From the NCBI RefSeq assembly GCF_035222375.1, contig NW_026946364.1, positions 1 to 64,000 of the forward strand: a DNA stretch of 64,000 bases, written 5' to 3'. This DNA comes from Podospora pseudocomata (lineage: Eukaryota > Ascomycota > Sordariomycetes > Sordariales > Podosporaceae). The notes below the pieces were generated by a model, which did no database searches, was not told the DNA's origin, and saw only the letters and a program-made list of their open reading frames with translations. The translations under genes and the position numbers were made by a program. This document shows positions 42,992-53,983 of this stretch, piece after piece. Every line of letters begins with the position of its first letter. Within the stretch, counting starts at the first letter, position 1.

Positions 42992-43748
42992 GGTGATTGG
43001 ATCTGTAGTGCGCCGCTATTTTGGCGACAGACACTCTGAGGTGTACTGATTTGCGAGGCTGTCCTGGTGGTTTTCTGTGCCGCGCCACCTCAGCGACGGG
43101 CGGCGATGGGATGGATGCGGCGACCCGACGCCTTCTGGTTCCTATGTCGTCCTGGGTCGTATGCGCCTCCGAGTTGGGGAGAGATGGAGAGTGTGGTACA
43201 GGTCGATGGTGGAATGGCTGGTGTCCCAGCGGGTTTTGCCGGTGTCAATTGGAAGCTGGGAAGGAGAATGCCGGCGCTGGCGATGGCATGACCCTGTCTG
43301 AACGTCGCGTCCAGACCCCCGGGATTGGCAGCAGCTCGTGCCGCCAGGCGTTGTCAAGGAGGGCCATCACACTGCATCCGGCGAAAAGTGGGCCTTGGCA
43401 ATATTACAAGCGTAACGGGAAGGTCCCTTGTCTCTGCTTCATCTCAGCGCGGGATGTCGATGATAATGACATGTAGATTTGCTCCTTGCGCAGGGTAAAG
43501 AAAGGAGATGTCATGAGTCCTAGGACAAGCTTTGAGATATGAAATCGGATTGACATTGTCTACGGTAGTGCATGTGAGGCGACATGTTAGCGGTATCGAA
43601 AATACATGGAGTGGTACCGGCCCCACTTACATTTCTCGATGACCAAAGCTTGGTGCCCCGCGCTCTGCCCCTCCAAAGTTTCCTGCACCTACATTGACTT
43701 TGAGATTGACAATCCGACAAAAGAACAACCACTAGCATCACCAAATCC
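42992..43748. other. Bidirectional promoter region
   Basis: The 757 bp between the divergent Zn2Cys6 regulator and CGI121 genes. Frames here lack any recognisable feature. Confidence 0.45.
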
Positions 43749-44490
43749 ATGAGCAAAAGACCAGCGTCCAGCGAGACCTCTGACCTCTCAACCACCTCGA
43801 AACGTCCCAAACCCCCTTCCAACATCACCATGTCCCTCGAGCGCATCCCCCTCGAACATATTCCCCCAAACTACAGGGTATACGGAGCTCTGGTTCGCGA
43901 CGTATCCAACGCTCCCTTTCTCCAAACCCAGCTGATTTCCCGCAACCCCGAATTCGAATACGCCTTTATCGATGCTTCTACCATTGTCTCGCGCGCCCAT
44001 ATCCTCGCAGCTGTCTGGAACGCAGTCTATAGCTCGGTGGAAGGAAACTTGAGGACGCCAAATGTGCACTCCGAAGTGGTGGCTTCCCTGAATATCAACA
44101 ACAATGTGCGATCTGCTCGGAGTTATGCGTACCGGGGCTGCAGGCTAACGCCACAAACAGATTGCCGACGGGTACAGACGATGGGGTATAACGTCTGACA
44201 CCACCAAGGACTTGGTCGTGGTCAAGATTCTCTCCTCGCCCGAACCGCTACCACAGGCCGAGCAAGAAAATGAAGCCGAGGAAGTCTTGTCACATCTAAC
44301 ATCGCAGATAGAGGGACGACTGGTAAGATTAACAGACCAGGAGATCGCAGAAGTCACGGACTGGCAAAAAGTCAGGAAATATTACAAGCTGAATGGAGTT
44401 CCAGTCTTGGACCAGACAAAAGATGAGGCGGTAAAAAGGAAAAAGATGGAGAGCATGGCCATCATGGGCATGGCGCTGAGGGGACTGTAG
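43749..44490 (+). CDS. CGI121: EKC/KEOPS complex subunit Cgi121
   Basis: Two exons, 43749-44105 and 44161-44490. The 55-bp intron has a GTGCGA donor, GCTAAC branch and AACAG acceptor; the frame is 228 residues. Cgi121 (human TPRKB) binds the Bud32 kinase in KEOPS, which makes the t6A37 base of ANN-decoding tRNAs and in yeast also affects telomere maintenance. Diagnostic pattern: PNYRVYGALVRDVSNAPFL, FAFI-type core here YAFIDASTIVSRAHILAAVW, NLRTPNVHSEVVASLN, then the C-terminal helix pair with YRRWGITSDTTKDLVVVKI. The N-terminus (MSKRPASSETSD) is a short disordered extension. The weak donor could allow some retention. Complete, no defects. Confidence 0.92.
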
Positions 44491-44589
44491 GAAAAAGAGA
44501 AATGATACCCAGTCGTTTAGCAGTCATGATCATTATCTCGCTATCTCATCTCAGTCTAGGTCATGTTGGGTTTTGGTTAAATCAACAAC

Positions 44590-46143
44590 TCAGGCCAATC
44601 CAAACAACGACTTGAGCCTCCTCAAGACCTCGGCCCTCATGGCGTCTCTCGACCCAACTGTGCGCTGCACCGCATCTCTGTTCTCGTACGCTCGCCTCAG
44701 CAGATACTTCATGCACTCTCCTGTTGAACCCCACACCAAGTACTTGTACGCCTTGGCCTTTTCCTGCTTCTCAGTCGCTTCTTGTTGGTTAAACGCAACG
44801 AGCTCACAACTGACCTCATCCGCCATCCCCTGCAGCTGCGCAAATGCTACATCGTTGGTCTTGCTCTCGTGCTGCAGTATTCTCTTTGCCCTGACCACGG
44901 AATCTCTGTTGTGGGTAGCCACTACCATGGACACGTCTGGAAACTGACCCTCTCCCTTCAACGGTCCTACTTGCCAATCCCTTTTGAGCAACGCCTCCGC
45001 AATACCGTCGTATGCCTTGTCTGTGTCCTCCTTGGTGTCGTGTATCAGCTGCCTTGGGTCGCTCCCCAGGTACGCGCCTCTGACCAGTTTGACGCCCAGT
45101 ACGAACCCCTTCTTCTTGGCTTCCTGTAGATGTTGACTTAACGTTTCGGGAGTCGACTTGAGATAAGCCTGATATGTCCCATACACCACCGGCTGGGTTC
45201 TGTTGTACCTCTCCATAAACTCCACCGTCCACTTGTCAATTCCGCCCTGGACGGCGGCTTGCTCAGCGTCGAATAGCAACCTGACACTCCTTGACTGGGC
45301 CAATACACATATGCTCTCGATCGCCTTTTTCAGCTGTGGTGAGGGATCCGCCCCCTGCCGTAGACACTGCAATGCCAGCACGCCCGCCCCGGTAAATTTG
45401 AGGGCCACATAATCCCCCCTGTTGGCCAGTAGCACGGTCATGAGCGTCCCCTGAGCCCAGCTGTCAATCTCCTCCATGTCGACCTTGGTCTCTTCCGCAA
45501 CATGCTTTGGCAAAGAACCAGTTCCCTCCTGTCCATGCGGGGTGACGACCTCTTTGGCATAGCCCAAAATCACCCCTTCAAACCCCACGTCTTTGAGGCC
45601 CTTGATCGTCCTGGCTACCTCGGCAGGCTGCTCGCCGGCGCAGAATTGGGCATAAAACGTCTTCTTCAGCAGAGCTCGCAACAGTGGGTTTGAGTCAGGG
45701 TTGAGAACTGGGTTGGTTGTATGGGCCAGCATGGACATGATGGCCAGTGAGGGAGGTAAGAAGAATGGCGACGAGGATATCGTGGCCGTCATCCATGACC
45801 TGAGCACGGTGGCCAGAGGTAAGACTGAGAGAGGCGCCGGTTTTGGTGGCCCCATACCGGCGCCTTGTGGTTGGTGGTGATGCTGATGATTGGGGAGCAG
45901 TGACGGCGATGGTACTCCTGATAGTGTCAGGTTGCTGGATGGTGACGACTGTGTAGAGGAGTAGTGTAGTGATCGAGTTGATGTGGATGATGACTCTCTG
46001 GAAGGAATTAGTATGATGTTGTGGCGGCCGCACCGCACAGGGAAACCTGCTTGTCCGCTGGAGTTGATTGCAGCGATCGACCGTCTCTTGGACATGCTCC
46101 AGGGCAGAAGCATGCCAGGCAAAGGCCTGGGGAGCGATGCCAT
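44590..46143 (-). CDS. Proline dehydrogenase (mitochondrial)
   Basis: A single exon of 517 residues starting at the ATG at 46143 (MASLPRPLPGM). It is the FAD enzyme that oxidises proline to pyrroline-5-carboxylate in mitochondria, the first step of proline catabolism (Put1/PrnD type). The N-terminal 70 residues are rich in Arg/Ser without acids, consistent with a mitochondrial presequence. The catalytic (beta/alpha)8 barrel shows GVKLVRGAYLGSDPRQ, VSMVVATHNRDSV and the substrate-binding YLLRRAYENRD near the C-terminus. No P5C dehydrogenase or proline permease neighbours it, unlike the Aspergillus prn cluster. Confidence 0.94.
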   Translation of the reverse strand: MASLPRPLPGMLLPWSMSKRRSIAAINSSGQAGFPVRCGRHNIILIPSRESSSTSTRSLHYSSTQSSPSSNLTLSGVPSPSLLPNHQHHHQPQGAGMGPPKPAPLSVLPLATVLRSWMTATISSSPFFLPPSLAIMSMLAHTTNPVLNPDSNPLLRALLKKTFYAQFCAGEQPAEVARTIKGLKDVGFEGVILGYAKEVVTPHGQEGTGSLPKHVAEETKVDMEEIDSWAQGTLMTVLLANRGDYVALKFTGAGVLALQCLRQGADPSPQLKKAIESICVLAQSRSVRLLFDAEQAAVQGGIDKWTVEFMERYNRTQPVVYGTYQAYLKSTPETLSQHLQEAKKKGFVLGVKLVRGAYLGSDPRQLIHDTKEDTDKAYDGIAEALLKRDWQVGPLKGEGQFPDVSMVVATHNRDSVVRAKRILQHESKTNDVAFAQLQGMADEVSCELVAFNQQEATEKQEKAKAYKYLVWGSTGECMKYLLRRAYENRDAVQRTVGSRDAMRAEVLRRLKSLFGLA

Positions 46144-47042
46144 GGTCACCGGCCTGCTAAGAGATGCTCTGGCTGAGAGGTCGCGAGCAAGATGGTCTCA
46201 ATGACGCAGGCAGCAAAAAGCACCAGCAAGTTGAGATGAAATCCAAAGTCAATTGATGGCCAGGTTACGCTACGTCCACCTTATATCAGAGACAAGCTCC
46301 CCGGTATCGCACATGCAGTGACGCAGTCCGGCCAGGTTTCCATTGAGTTTTGATAGTGGTTCATTCCAGAGCCGACCAATCCCCTCTGATACCCCTCGAA
46401 GCTGCTGCACTCGCTGATTTGCCGTTCGATCTCGGACGCCTCCTTTGTCAAGCTTTCCGTTCGCTGCAGGCATGATGTTATCGTCGGTCCCTTATCAACC
46501 GGCGGCCCCCCACACCCCCTGCCAAAGGCCGCCGGTAGCCGCAAATGCGGGCAAGTGTGGGGAAAGGGACCACTGCCGTCATCGACGAATTGGCCCCGCC
46601 CCTCTGCTCCCACGCGGGTCTCGATTCATTCCAGTCGAGCTGCCAGTCCTGCCAAGCTCCCTAGCGCTCCTGAATGCCCCTGTGGACGGCTTTCCATGGC
46701 CCCTGGACAGTCCCGACTCCTTCACCGCGGACGTCGCAAGCAGCGCCATCCCCATGACAAAGCCCACGCCAGCGGCTTCGGAGAGCGGTTGCTATCGGCG
46801 CTCATAGAAAGACGTCAATTCCAATTATCCGATCCAGTGACCAGCCGCGCCAATTGAGGAGGCTGACTGGGTCATGTGGTTTCGTGGTGCGCCGTGGCCA
46901 TGCAGCTGGGTGATCCCTTTCCCGACAAGGGCCGAAGCGGAAGTACCCTTCTCGTGGTGTGTTGAAGCTTGCCGCCCCTCCCTGGTGCGAACAACGGTAT
47001 AAAGGAGCCTGGCAATCAACACTGTGGCGGATACAAGAGTGC
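46144..47042. other. Intergenic region, no supported gene
   Basis: Upstream of proline dehydrogenase and downstream of the Tim17-like gene. GC-rich frames on both strands lack features. Confidence 0.45.
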
Positions 47043-47739
47043 TCATGCCTTTTGCTTCAAGGTCCTGATCTTGCGCTTGATATACTCGACGTACTGCAGA
47101 CGGCGGCCCCTCTTAGCCGCCAGGATGTCTTGTATTCCGCCGTAGAGGGTACCGACCACGAGGGCTGTCTTGGTGGTTCGGGCTGCGAGGGGCAATGAGT
47201 AACGGTCTGCAGCAGTCTGTTAGTATTTTGCCGTAGGCTTTCGGTATTCAAGAAAACATACTCCAGAGGCTAAAGACTCCAGCACAAGTCACCATGGACG
47301 TCACAGTGTTGAACAGATCGGCAGTGCCGCGATACTCGTCAAACATGTGCTCAATGGAAAACACAGCCGTAGTCCAGACACCAATCTTGGTTCCCATCTT
47401 TAACCCCTCACGTAGGCCTCCGCGGGCTGCGATGTAATTCTTGCTCTTGTGGTACAGGTACCAGCCGGTGGCGGTCGAGGGCAGCTTGTGGGCATGCTCG
47501 GCGCGGAACTGGAGACTGGCGATTTTGCTGCCGTGCCCTGCTCCGACAAGGAAGCCAGTGCCAAAAGACAGCATTGTGGCGAGCGGCAACCGAATCATAG
47601 GGGGCATCGACAAGCGCGAAGAAATGTAGAATGCCTCGATTTCTTCTTTACTGGGCTTTTGATAGCCGACCGGGACATCGTCTTGCTGGGGCGGGGCTGG
47701 GATTTGAGCTGCTGGGTAAGACGCCGGATGAGTAGCCAT
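47043..47739 (-). CDS. Tim17/Tim22/Tim23-like small membrane protein
   Basis: Two exons, 47262-47739 and 47043-47206. The 55-bp intron has a GTATGT donor, a TACTAAC branch and a GCAG acceptor; the frame is 213 residues. The start at 47739 (MATHPASYPAAQ) sits in a good context (ACCATGG). The frame extends upstream to two further methionines, which are less likely. Four hydrophobic, Gly-rich segments follow a Pro-rich N-terminus: LATMLSFGTGFLVGAG, GLKMGTKIGVWTTAVFSIEH, VTSMVTCAGVFSLW, and in exon 2 TTKTALVVGTLYGGIQDIL. This Gly-zipper pattern is that of Tim17/22/23-fold proteins; TIMMDC1-type complex I assembly factors are the closest I recognise. The tail is basic (YIKRKIRTLKQKA). Probably in the mitochondrial inner membrane. 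Confidence 0.65.
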
Positions 47740-48049
47740 GGTGAATATATCTTTGGACTCGTGTCCCGTCATCATGTGCTTGGCCGTGATGTTGGAGAAG
47801 GAGAATGCTTCAGCGAGGAAAGGCAATGGTTAAACTGAGCGGACGAGACAGCTGCTGCACCGTCGATCTGCCTGGTGATTGGATTGAAAATGGAAAATGC
47901 AGAGGTCAAAGCTCCCTGCCCCACCTTCTGTTTGTCGCCATGATCAGGCAGCTTGGCAACCTGCCCCACACAAGCTCTCACCACACCTTTACACCCAAGA
48001 CATCAAGATAGTACAAGCTCATCAATTTTTAATATAGATCACTGTCAAG

Positions 48050-48534
48050 ATGGTATGTGGTTCTTATAGTGATGTTGCTATGTTGTGAAGCTGATAGAGT
48101 GACAGCCTCCACGTTCTGCCGCCGTCATTGACGACTCGCCTACTGCTCTTACAATCATACTCAAGCACGGCATTACCAGCGTCTTCCTCTTTGCGTCTCC
48201 ATCATGGACCTTTGAGAAGCTCTCCGCAAATCTTCTCGAGGTCTTGCGTGACCGCTACCCAGAGGGCGTGCCCAAATCTACCGAGAAAGAATCCACCATT
48301 ACGCCCATTCCAACTGAAGACGCCGACGTCAGAGTCGTGTTTGGCACGCCCAGAGATGCCGACGACTACACCAGGGGGTTCAAGAAGTTTGACGTGAGCC
48401 CGGAGGATACTTTGGGCAAGAAGGGGTTGAAGAAGGTTAGCACTCTTGCGTTTGCGCTGCTGGAACCAGACGAGGATGAGGACGAGCCAGTCAAGTTTGA
48501 GGTCGCCTTTCCAATCAACGATGTCGAGGCCTAA
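48050..48534 (+). CDS. Conserved-looking small protein, unknown function (143 aa)
   Basis: The first coding exon is just the ATG (48050-48052). A 53-bp intron (GTATGT donor, GACAG acceptor) and exon 2 (48106-48534) follow. The splice adds MPPRSAAVIDDSPTALTIIL, which completes an otherwise truncated beta-rich N-terminus. The fold pattern (LTIILKHGITSVFLFA, WTFEKLSANLLEVLRDRYP, then a late strand FEVAFPI) resembles a ubiquitin-like beta-grasp. The middle and C-terminus are acidic, and the protein ends INDVEA. There is no signal peptide or membrane helix. I do not recognise the family. Composition and clean splicing make it a real nuclear or cytosolic protein candidate. Confidence 0.7.
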
Positions 48535-48832
48535 ACATTCCTGGCGTGCACAAAGGAGGGTGGTTCTGGGTCTAAAGGAGCATCATATGCGAGTTTGGCG
48601 TTCTCTTAGCTGGTGTTGGGGCTGCAATTGCATTGATATCATGGTGTTTGGTGTTTCTTAGCCCAGAGAGCAAATGACAGTAAAATCATTATTCCGTCGT
48701 TGGCACGGCTGTTGCCGAATGCTACAAGAGCGCCCTTTCATCTCAATGCTATGTGCAAAATAATACCAGATAGATCGCATCTGGGTTAGTCCACTTGTCG
48801 ATGATGAAGATGAGCAAAATACCAAAAGGTTG

Positions 48833-48924
48833 AGGTCGTGCCCGGGTTCGAACCGGGGTTACTGGAAGGTTTGAATGAGAAATGTCATCAAAATCCAGAG
48901 TGATAACCACTACACTACACAACC
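48833..48924 (-). tRNA. tRNA-Gln (UUG) with 20-nt intron
   Basis: A cloverleaf on the minus strand. The acceptor stem GGTTGTG pairs with CACGACC with one G-U. The D-arm is GTGTAGTGGTTATCAC, the anticodon stem CTGGA/TCCAG, the anticodon TTG, and the T arm CCCGG-TTCGAAC-CCGGG. A 20-nt intron (plus positions 48868-48887) interrupts just after base 37, the canonical place, leaving a 72-nt mature tRNA. B-box GGTTCGAA is perfect. A T-run terminator follows (plus-strand AAAA near 48823-48826). Confidence 0.93.
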
Positions 48925-49370
48925 TTGGATGATTTCGACAGTCAGATCATGGTATTATAATTGGCAGTCGTTCTTACTCAACACACGATATCCACGGCAC
49001 CAGGAGCTCAGTGTGTCCTAGGTAATGTATCTTTGGATTTCTGTCATTTGATTGATGCCAAAAAATAATCGAGCTAAAGATCAAAATGACCTCAGGGTGC
49101 AGAGGGTCTCGGTGCTAAAATTAGCTGGTCTTGGTCCACTTTCCCAGGGGGTCCGGTCTGTTTCTCGCGGGCGTCATTGGCACCTAGCTCCCGCTCTCGG
49201 CAGGCACGGCGTCCACCTGCTCTACACGACAAACATTTATCAACCAACAACTGGAAACGAGGCACGAGCAAAAGGGCCACATTACCGTTGGTGTCGCAGT
49301 CTGCAACTATTCACAATGCCATCATAGTTTTCCGTTGCGTGCGCAACAGTAGGATCAGTCACCGCTGAAG

Positions 49371-50818
49371 ATGGAGCCAAACTTGCTCGCACCACGAGCC
49401 AATGGTGCGTCTTCCTTTGGCCAACTGCGGCGCATCACTGACAGGAAAGTAGAATGGTCACAGATTCCAACTTCTCTCCTCCTCGCCGAACTTTCCCGAC
49501 GCGACGACGCCGATCGCGATCAACGACCAGCTTGCGGCTCCGGCCAAAACAGCCATGGCTACGACACGCCCCTTCACGTCTTCGCCCTGTTCCTGATTCT
49601 CACCATCAGCACCTTGGCCTGCGCCTTTCCGCTCTTTTCTCAACGAGTAACGAAGCCGGGGAAGCGCCAAAAGAATATTCTGTTTGTCTGTCAGCACTTT
49701 GGCACTGGCGTCTTGATGGCCACAGCGTTTGTGCACTTGCTGCCCACTGCCTTTGTGTCCCTGACAGATCCTTGCCTGCCTCATGTTTTCAGCAAGGGGT
49801 ACCGGCCACTGGCTGGGCTGATAGCCATGATTGCGGCGTTTGTGGTCGTGGTGATTGAGTCGATCCTGTCGAGCCGAGGGGCCGGGCATAGTCACTCGCA
49901 TTCCTGGGACGACGAGGACTCGGAGGAAGGGCACGAAGAGGCAAAACACACGCGCACGCACGGACATGCTGGACACTCGAGGATCCCGGATATCGCCATG
50001 GACGATCTGGAAGAGGCTGGAGAGCATCGGGGCTTGGTTTCCGGGGCCTCACCTCTTCCGGGAGGCACTCCTCTGATGCAGGCCAAATCGCGCCAGAGCA
50101 GGGATTCGTTCGAACGAGAAAGGGAGTCCCTGGAGCTGGAGCTCAGCTTGGATGAGCTCAATGGCAGCGGACAGGGTGGCTCGACACGGCTCCTGGCCAC
50201 GTCGAAACCGTTGCCAGCTCTTCCCTCACATGCGCACAGCGGACATCATCACCAAGGCCCCCCAAACACGGAGGAACAGCAACGCATGATGCTTCAGTGC
50301 GTTTTGTTGGAAGCCGGCATTCTGTTTCACAGCGTGTTCATCGGCATGGCCCTGTCTGTCGCCACAGGCCCATCCTTTGCCGTTTTCCTTCTGGCCATCT
50401 CCTTTCACCGTATGTGCGCCCTTTCCGCTCTGACAGACAGAAATCCTAACAATGAACAGAATCCTTCGAAGGTCTTGCGCTGGGAACACGCATTGCAGCC
50501 CTCCACTTTCCCAAATCCTCTCCCCATCCTTGGCTGATGGTTCTGGCATTTGGCCTGACCACGCCCATCGGCCAAGCCATCGGGCTGTTTGTCCACAGGT
50601 TCTACGACCCCATGAGCCAGACAGGCTTGCTCATGGTTGGTTTTATGAACGCCATATCTGCCGGTTTGTTGCTCTTTGCCGGGCTTGTCCAGCTGCTGGC
50701 AGAAGACTTTTTGAGTGAAAAGAGCTACAAGACACTGAGAGGACGGAAACGAGTGAATGCCTTTCTGGCAGTGGCCGGAGGCGCAAGCCTGATGAGCCTG
50801 GTGGGGGCGTTTGCCTAA
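49371..50818 (+). CDS. ZIP-family zinc/iron transporter
   Basis: Two exons, 49371-50409 and 50460-50818. The 50-bp intron has a GTATGT donor, CTAAC branch and AACAG acceptor; the frame is 465 residues. It imports Zn2+ or a related divalent metal across the plasma or an organelle membrane. Eight-helix ZIP layout: TM1-3 lie within residues 65-185 (FGTGVLMATAFVHLLPTAF holds the conserved His). A long cytosolic loop follows with a His/Asp cluster (HSHSHSWDDEDSEEGHEEAK). The pore signature is split by the intron: HSVFIGMALSVATGPSF, then FHQSFEGLALGTRIA. The last helices end at LMSLVGAFA. A Zap1-like zinc-deficiency control is usual for the family but no site was identified. Confidence 0.93.
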
Positions 50819-50877
50819 TACCAATCTTTGTTGTACCATATATAGGCCTCTATACTAATAATCTACTCCTGCACATA

Positions 50878-51631
50878 TCATGACCGCTTGTTCTGAACAT
50901 ATTGCGTAAACGTGGCCCTAGCGTTCTTGCCAAAGTCCAGCGCGTTGCTAAACATGCCTTGGTTGTTGTGCACAGGAAAGCTACCGGATGGGTTCGAAGG
51001 CTGGGGCACGGCGGTGCGGCTGATGGCCCAGGCAAAGGTCGACGCACTGCCAGACTGTGTTTCGAGGCGCCCGCCGTTTTGCTGGCTGTTCCACCTGCTG
51101 CAGCCCGTGCAGACAACCTCGACGGTCCAGTGCGTCGAGTTGCGTGCTGTCGACAGGGTGCGCAGGGTGGCACCGCTGTAGAGGCCAGGGGTAGTGCGGC
51201 CGCTGTGGGAAACATCAGCTTTTGATCTCATCAACCTATTCCCAAGATACATACGCGCTCCACCTCGACGACACAGACACCTGACCCGAGTTTCCGTTCG
51301 GCCACGCAACCGTGAGCGGATTGTTGGTCATCCCGCCGCCCCAGGCAAAGCCAACCCATGTCTGGGCAACGGGGGAGATGATCTGGAGGATGGTGTCGTA
51401 TGCCGCATTGTTGGTCGCGTCAGAGGGCAGGGCGATGCGGTAGGTGGGCGCGGTGGCCGAGGTGTAATACTGAAGAAAGCAGAGACTCGGCACGTTGCCG
51501 GAGGCGGTGGAGCAGTATTTTGAGGTGACGCCGTACACTTGCCGCGGTTCTATCTCGGACGAGGGAGTCACCGGGGAGGAAGCTGCCAGCAAAGGTGCGG
51601 CGAAGAACGCGACGAGTGATGGCAGATGCAT
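50878..51631 (-). CDS. Secreted AA8-type cytochrome domain protein (CDH cytochrome-like)
   Basis: Two exons, 51255-51631 and 50878-51202. The 52-bp intron has a GTATGT donor overlapping the last codon; the frame is 233 residues. The signal peptide is MHLPSLVAFFAAPLLAASS. The rest is one cellobiose-dehydrogenase-type cytochrome b domain: QVYGVTSKYCSTASGNVPSL, WVGFAWGGGMTNNPLTVAW (Met of the kind used as haem ligand), VVCTGCSRW (paired cysteines) and FPVHNNQGMF (candidate His ligand). There is no dehydrogenase, CBM or GPI signal, so it is a stand-alone AA8 protein. Family knowledge suggests it shuttles electrons to lytic polysaccharide monooxygenases or reduces Fe3+. The sugar-type transporter upstream in the same direction fits a biomass role. 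Confidence 0.85.
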
Positions 51632-52223
51632 GGTGAACGATTCGGGGCCAATTCAGGGGTAATTTCTTGCCAACATAGAACTCAAAAACAGAGGGAAAGG
51701 CTTGGAATTTATCATCTTATTTTTGTGTACTATTCCCTCCTTCTCAAACTGGTCATACTGAGTCTCGCTGATCTGTCGTTCATGGTTGCTCTCCGGATAA
51801 AGTCCATATGAGGCATCACCCTTGCCATCCATGTGTTATATAGAGTATTTGCACTGATCAACTCCTCCAACTATCGTCGAGCGGCAAGTGATCGGCAGCA
51901 AATCAGAGATCCCGTTTCACAAATCAAGTGATCCCGGCCGGTGGGCGAACAACAGCCTGAAGGACCTCTGCCACTTCACCACGTCGTGTCTCTGAGCTCA
52001 TCCTCCGAGATGTAACCCCCCTGAAGGGCTTCTCTTTGATTTGAAATAATGTTTACTATGATCTAATCAATCAGCAGTGTTTGGAAACAGGCAGAAACCT
52101 ACAACGGAGACAACACCAAGCAGGAAGGTCGTAAAAGTGTGGACAATGAATCAAACATGCTCATTCATTCATCATTGAGTTCCTAATGAGTTTCTACCAC
52201 TTGCAACAACATCCTGCCCGGGT
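51632..52223. other. Intergenic region, no supported gene
   Basis: AT-rich promoter region of the AA8 gene and 3' region of the MFS gene. Confidence 0.45.
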
Positions 52224-53983
52224 CTAAATGATTTCTTTTTGCTGAACGTTTGTGTCCTTTTCGGATGTCTCTTGGACATCATCCCCATCCACCGACGCCT
52301 TCTCTGGGGCCTCGGTCACGCCAAACAGCTGGTCCATGGCCTCGAGAGAGACGCCCTTGGTTTCTGGGATGAAGAACCAAACAAACACAAACATGGAAAA
52401 GCAGAAGCTGCCAAAGATGAGGTATGTTCTAAATTTTCGGTTAGTAATCATTTGACTGGTCATATCAAGAGACGCCTACCCATAACCGTCACTTCCGACA
52501 GTCACCAACATGGTTGGTACAGCACGGGCAACAACAAAGTTGAAGAGCCATTGAGTGGCGGCAGCGTACGAGACGTTGAGAGACCGAAGACGAGCGGCGG
52601 GAATTTCGGATGCCAAAATCCAGCAAGCAGGTCCCCAACCGAATTGGAAGAATCTGTTGCTCTGTCAGTTCATATGAGACAACCGAGAGGATCAGGGTGA
52701 GTACGTACGCAGCAAACAAAAAGATGGACACGAGCGCAAAGTACCCGGCCGGGGGAACCTCCTCACCAGCCTTGGGCGGTGAAATGCGCACATACAAACC
52801 AATGTAGAACATGGCCAGGCCTTGGGCGATACTAGTCCACAACAGCGAGCGCCTGCGTCCGAGGGAATCGGCCATGAAGAGCAGGAAGCAAATGCAGCTG
52901 ACCACCTTGACAATACCATAGATGCCAGTGCTGAAAAGCGAGGTAGAAGTTCCAGTCAGACCGAGGTTCTGGAAGATGGTTGGTGCGTAGGTGTTGATGG
53001 CGTTGGTGCCCGTCATTTGCTGGCAAATCATCAAGGTAATGCTGATAAGTACGCGCTTGCGGTTACCAGGGATCGTCCACATCTCCTTTTGCAACTTCCA
53101 GTAGGTGGCATCGCCAATGAGGCGCCGATCCTGCTCCAGCTGGTCGACGATTTCTTGAAACTCCTCTTGGACGTACGGGTGTGTGGGTGGCAGGTTGCGG
53201 ATGTTGGACAAGATGCGCTTGCAGTCCTCCCATCTGTCCTGTCGTGCCAGCCAACGAGGCGACTCGTGGCAGAGAAGCATGCACCCACACAGGAGCGCAG
53301 CAGGTAGGGCCTGAATGGCGAGCGGAAAGATGTACATGATAGGCCAATCCGGGAAGTGAATCGAGACGGAATAGTTGATCCAAAAGGCAATCATGCCCCC
53401 CGTGACGATAAACAGCTGGTATAGGCCGGTAAGGAGTCCACGAATGGCGCGGGGCGAGTTCTCGGACACATAGATCGGGTTCACGGCCGAAGCAGCTCCA
53501 ACACCAACACCAGCCACGAATCGACCGACGTACATGGCCGCCAGCTTCCCAGAGGCAGCAGCTTGCATGATGACACCGATGATGATAACCAGAGAGGTTG
53601 CGATGAGACACCATTTGCGGCCGAATCGATCTGTGAGAGGCGAGGCGATGAGCGCACCGAGGAAGCAACCAGCTTGAAGGGTCGAGACGATGTTGGCGGC
53701 GAGATTGGCGGTAGCGACGGAATTGCGGTCACCGAGGCCAAAGTCTCGAACGAAGGGGGGCAGGACGATAACACCGCCGATGACCGAAGAGTCCCAGCCA
53801 AAAGACATGGCACCGAAGCAGGCCTATACACAACATCGTGGTAAGTGTCTGATCAAGCCAGATAAACAAAAGTCTTACCGAACAAGCAAGCAAGTACACC
53901 CTCCATCCGTAGATCTCGGCAGGATCCGTGGCCATGGCCTCGTTCCGCACGATCTTGCGGAGGATCTTTTGTGAGAGACCCAT
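52224..53983 (-). CDS. MFS sugar porter, quinate-permease-like
   Basis: Four exons: 53879-53983, 52709-53823, 52480-52653 and 52224-52428. The introns are 55, 55 and 51 bp and the frame is 532 residues. It is a 12-helix sugar/H+ symporter of the fungal quinate/hexose group. Motifs: [10 protein letters not shown] in TM1, [10 protein letters not shown] in loop 2-3, [19 protein letters not shown] after TM6, [15 protein letters not shown] in TM7, [13 protein letters not shown] in loop 8-9, and [16 protein letters not shown] at the end of TM12. The C-terminal tail is acidic ([20 protein letters not shown]). The start at 53983 gives [20 protein letters not shown] before TM1. The exact substrate cannot be read from sequence. 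Confidence 0.93.
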
